Translations under genes and position numbers: made by a program
From: PALSA-1196 sp036833805
Lineage (GTDB): Bacteria; Pseudomonadota; Gammaproteobacteria; Steroidobacterales; Steroidobacteraceae
DNA length: 8,404 nt
Direction of reading: 5' to 3'
NCBI GenBank assembly: GCA_036833805.1
Contig: DAITPA010000065.1
Coordinates: 1 to 8,404, forward strand
Notes under the pieces: model-generated
The model's database searches: none
Told to the model about the DNA's origin: nothing
The model's input: the letters and a program-made list of their open reading frames with translations, nothing else
Part shown: positions 7,878-8,404 of the stretch, piece after piece
Position numbering within the stretch: the stretch's first letter is position 1
How the letters are laid out: each line of letters opens with the position of its first letter

Positions 7878-8313
7878 GGCTGGCATGTCCGAACACTCCG
7901 CAACGGCCTTAAGCGCAATAGCCTGTGGGCAAAAGCTCTCGCTATTGGGCATCCGGCCCACAAGCCCGCGGGTGCGGATCGCAACATTGCTCTTTGCTGC
8001 ACCGCAGCATCTGTCCGCCGAGCAGATCATGGCAAACCTCGCGGCAAGCGGCCGGCGAGTGTCCAAAGCGACCGTGTACAACACGCTCAAGATCTTCGCC
8101 GCCTCCGGCATCATTCGTCAGCTCACGATCGATGACTCACGCGCCTGGTACGACTCGAATATGGGCGCGCACTACCATTTCCATGACGCCGAAAGCGGTG
8201 CGCTCATTGACGTGCCCGTGCCCGAGGTTGAGTTCAGCCGTCTCCCGCCAACGCCGCACGGCATGGAAGTCGAGAGCATTGATCTTGTGATCCGGCTGCG
8301 AAAAAAACGCTAG
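7876..8313 (+). CDS. Fur-superfamily transcriptional regulator, Irr-like
   Basis: A 145-residue metal- or heme-responsive DNA-binding repressor of the Fur fold. The winged helix-turn-helix is at about 20-92, with IRPTSPRV (26-33), LSAEQI (46-51) and the recognition helix VSKATVYNTLKIF (62-74). The dimerisation/metal part follows, with WYDSN (91-95) and the histidine cluster HYHFH (99-103). It has only one cysteine (Cys17) and therefore lacks both CxxC pairs of the structural zinc site of classical Fur and Zur. The C-terminal pattern (IDVPV, then LPPTPHGMEVESIDLVIRLR) recalls the Irr proteins of rhizobia, which sense heme; this is recognition from memory, not an alignment. The Bradyrhizobium-type heme regulatory motif GCPWHD is absent. 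Start is either ATG 7876, overlapping the ligase stop (TAATG), or Met4 at 7885 if the internal promoter is used. As third gene of the P450 operon it may autoregulate the operon or control heme and iron genes elsewhere. No obvious binding box is visible. Confidence 0.88.
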   Translation: MAGMSEHSATALSAIACGQKLSLLGIRPTSPRVRIATLLFAAPQHLSAEQIMANLAASGRRVSKATVYNTLKIFAASGIIRQLTIDDSRAWYDSNMGAHYHFHDAESGALIDVPVPEVEFSRLPPTPHGMEVESIDLVIRLRKKR

Positions 8314-8323
8314 ACTCCGCGCC
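8285..8323 (+). promoter_or_regulatory. Probable tRNA promoter with GC-rich discriminator
   Basis: TAGACT (8311-8316) is a 4/6 match to a -10 box and begins on the TAG stop of the regulator gene. It is followed by GCGCC (8319-8323), the kind of GC-rich discriminator known from stringently controlled stable-RNA promoters. A start near 8324 would leave a leader of about 14 nt before the tRNA. The -35 is poor: TTGTGA (8285-8290) is 20 bp away. The tRNA could also be read through from the operon upstream, since no terminator separates them. Confidence 0.4.
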
Positions 8324-8337
8324 TTCACGCGCACCGT

Positions 8338-8404
8338 GCCGGCTTAGCTCAGCTGGTAGAGCACATCATTCGTAATGATGGGGTCGCAGGTTCGATTCCT
8401 GCAG
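8338..8404 (+). tRNA. tRNA-Thr, anticodon CGU (reads ACG), 3' end cut by window
   Basis: The cloverleaf can be drawn by hand. The acceptor strand GCCGGCT is at 8338-8344. The D stem GCTC/GAGC is at 8347-8350 and 8359-8362. The anticodon stem CATCA/TGATG is at 8364-8368 and 8376-8380, with loop TTCGTAA and anticodon CGT at 8371-8373. The variable region is GGGTC. The T stem GCAGG/CCTGC is at 8386-8390 and 8398-8402, with loop TTCGATT. The final AG (8403-8404) matches the first two bases expected for the 3' acceptor strand, so about five paired bases plus the discriminator and CCA lie beyond the window. All stems pair perfectly, which argues for a functional gene. Confidence 0.96.

Noticed and set aside
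8338..8404. tRNA-Thr as an integration site of a genomic island.
   Set aside because: tRNA genes are common integration sites, but no integrase, att repeat or mobile gene is visible in the window; the 3' end lies outside it.

Overview
The window is GC-rich chromosomal DNA, almost fully coding, from a proteobacterium. A gammaproteobacterium of the Xanthomonadales/Nevskiales/Steroidobacter type is my best guess. That rests on the general look of NadC, of the large GAF-PAS-PAS-GGDEF-EAL protein, of the DUF374 acyltransferase and of the tRNA; it is inference, not a measured affiliation. I see no insertion sequence, CRISPR array, phage gene or other mobile element.

Layout. (1) At 2-829 (+) lies the 3' part of nadC, encoding the quinolinate phosphoribosyltransferase of NAD synthesis. 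(2) At 826-3528 (-) is a 900-residue cyclic-di-GMP enzyme with sensor domains; its stop codon overlaps that of nadC tail to tail. (3) At 3529-3726 is a 198-bp spacer with no convincing gene. (4) At 3727-4473 (-) is a DUF374-type membrane acyltransferase. (5) At 4474-4559 is an 86-bp divergent promoter region. (6) At 4560-8313 (+) is a tight three-gene operon: a cytochrome P450, a fatty-acyl-AMP-ligase-like enzyme fused to a C-terminal carrier domain, and a Fur-superfamily regulator that most resembles the heme-responsive Irr branch. Both junctions are 1-nt stop/start overlaps (TGATG and TAATG), which suggests translational coupling. (7) At 8338-8404 (+) is tRNA-Thr(CGU), cut by the window end, with a probable promoter whose -10 box lies on the regulator's stop codon.

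The most interesting part is the three-gene operon. The ligase could adenylate a fatty acid and load it onto its own carrier domain. The P450 could then oxidise the tethered or released chain. The Irr-like protein would tie expression to heme or iron status, which makes sense for a heme enzyme. No polyketide or peptide-extending module, thioesterase or P450 redox partner is present here, so the product and release step are unknown. The divergent acyltransferase is a speculative acceptor step. The housekeeping genes on either side (nadC, tRNA-Thr) look ordinary.
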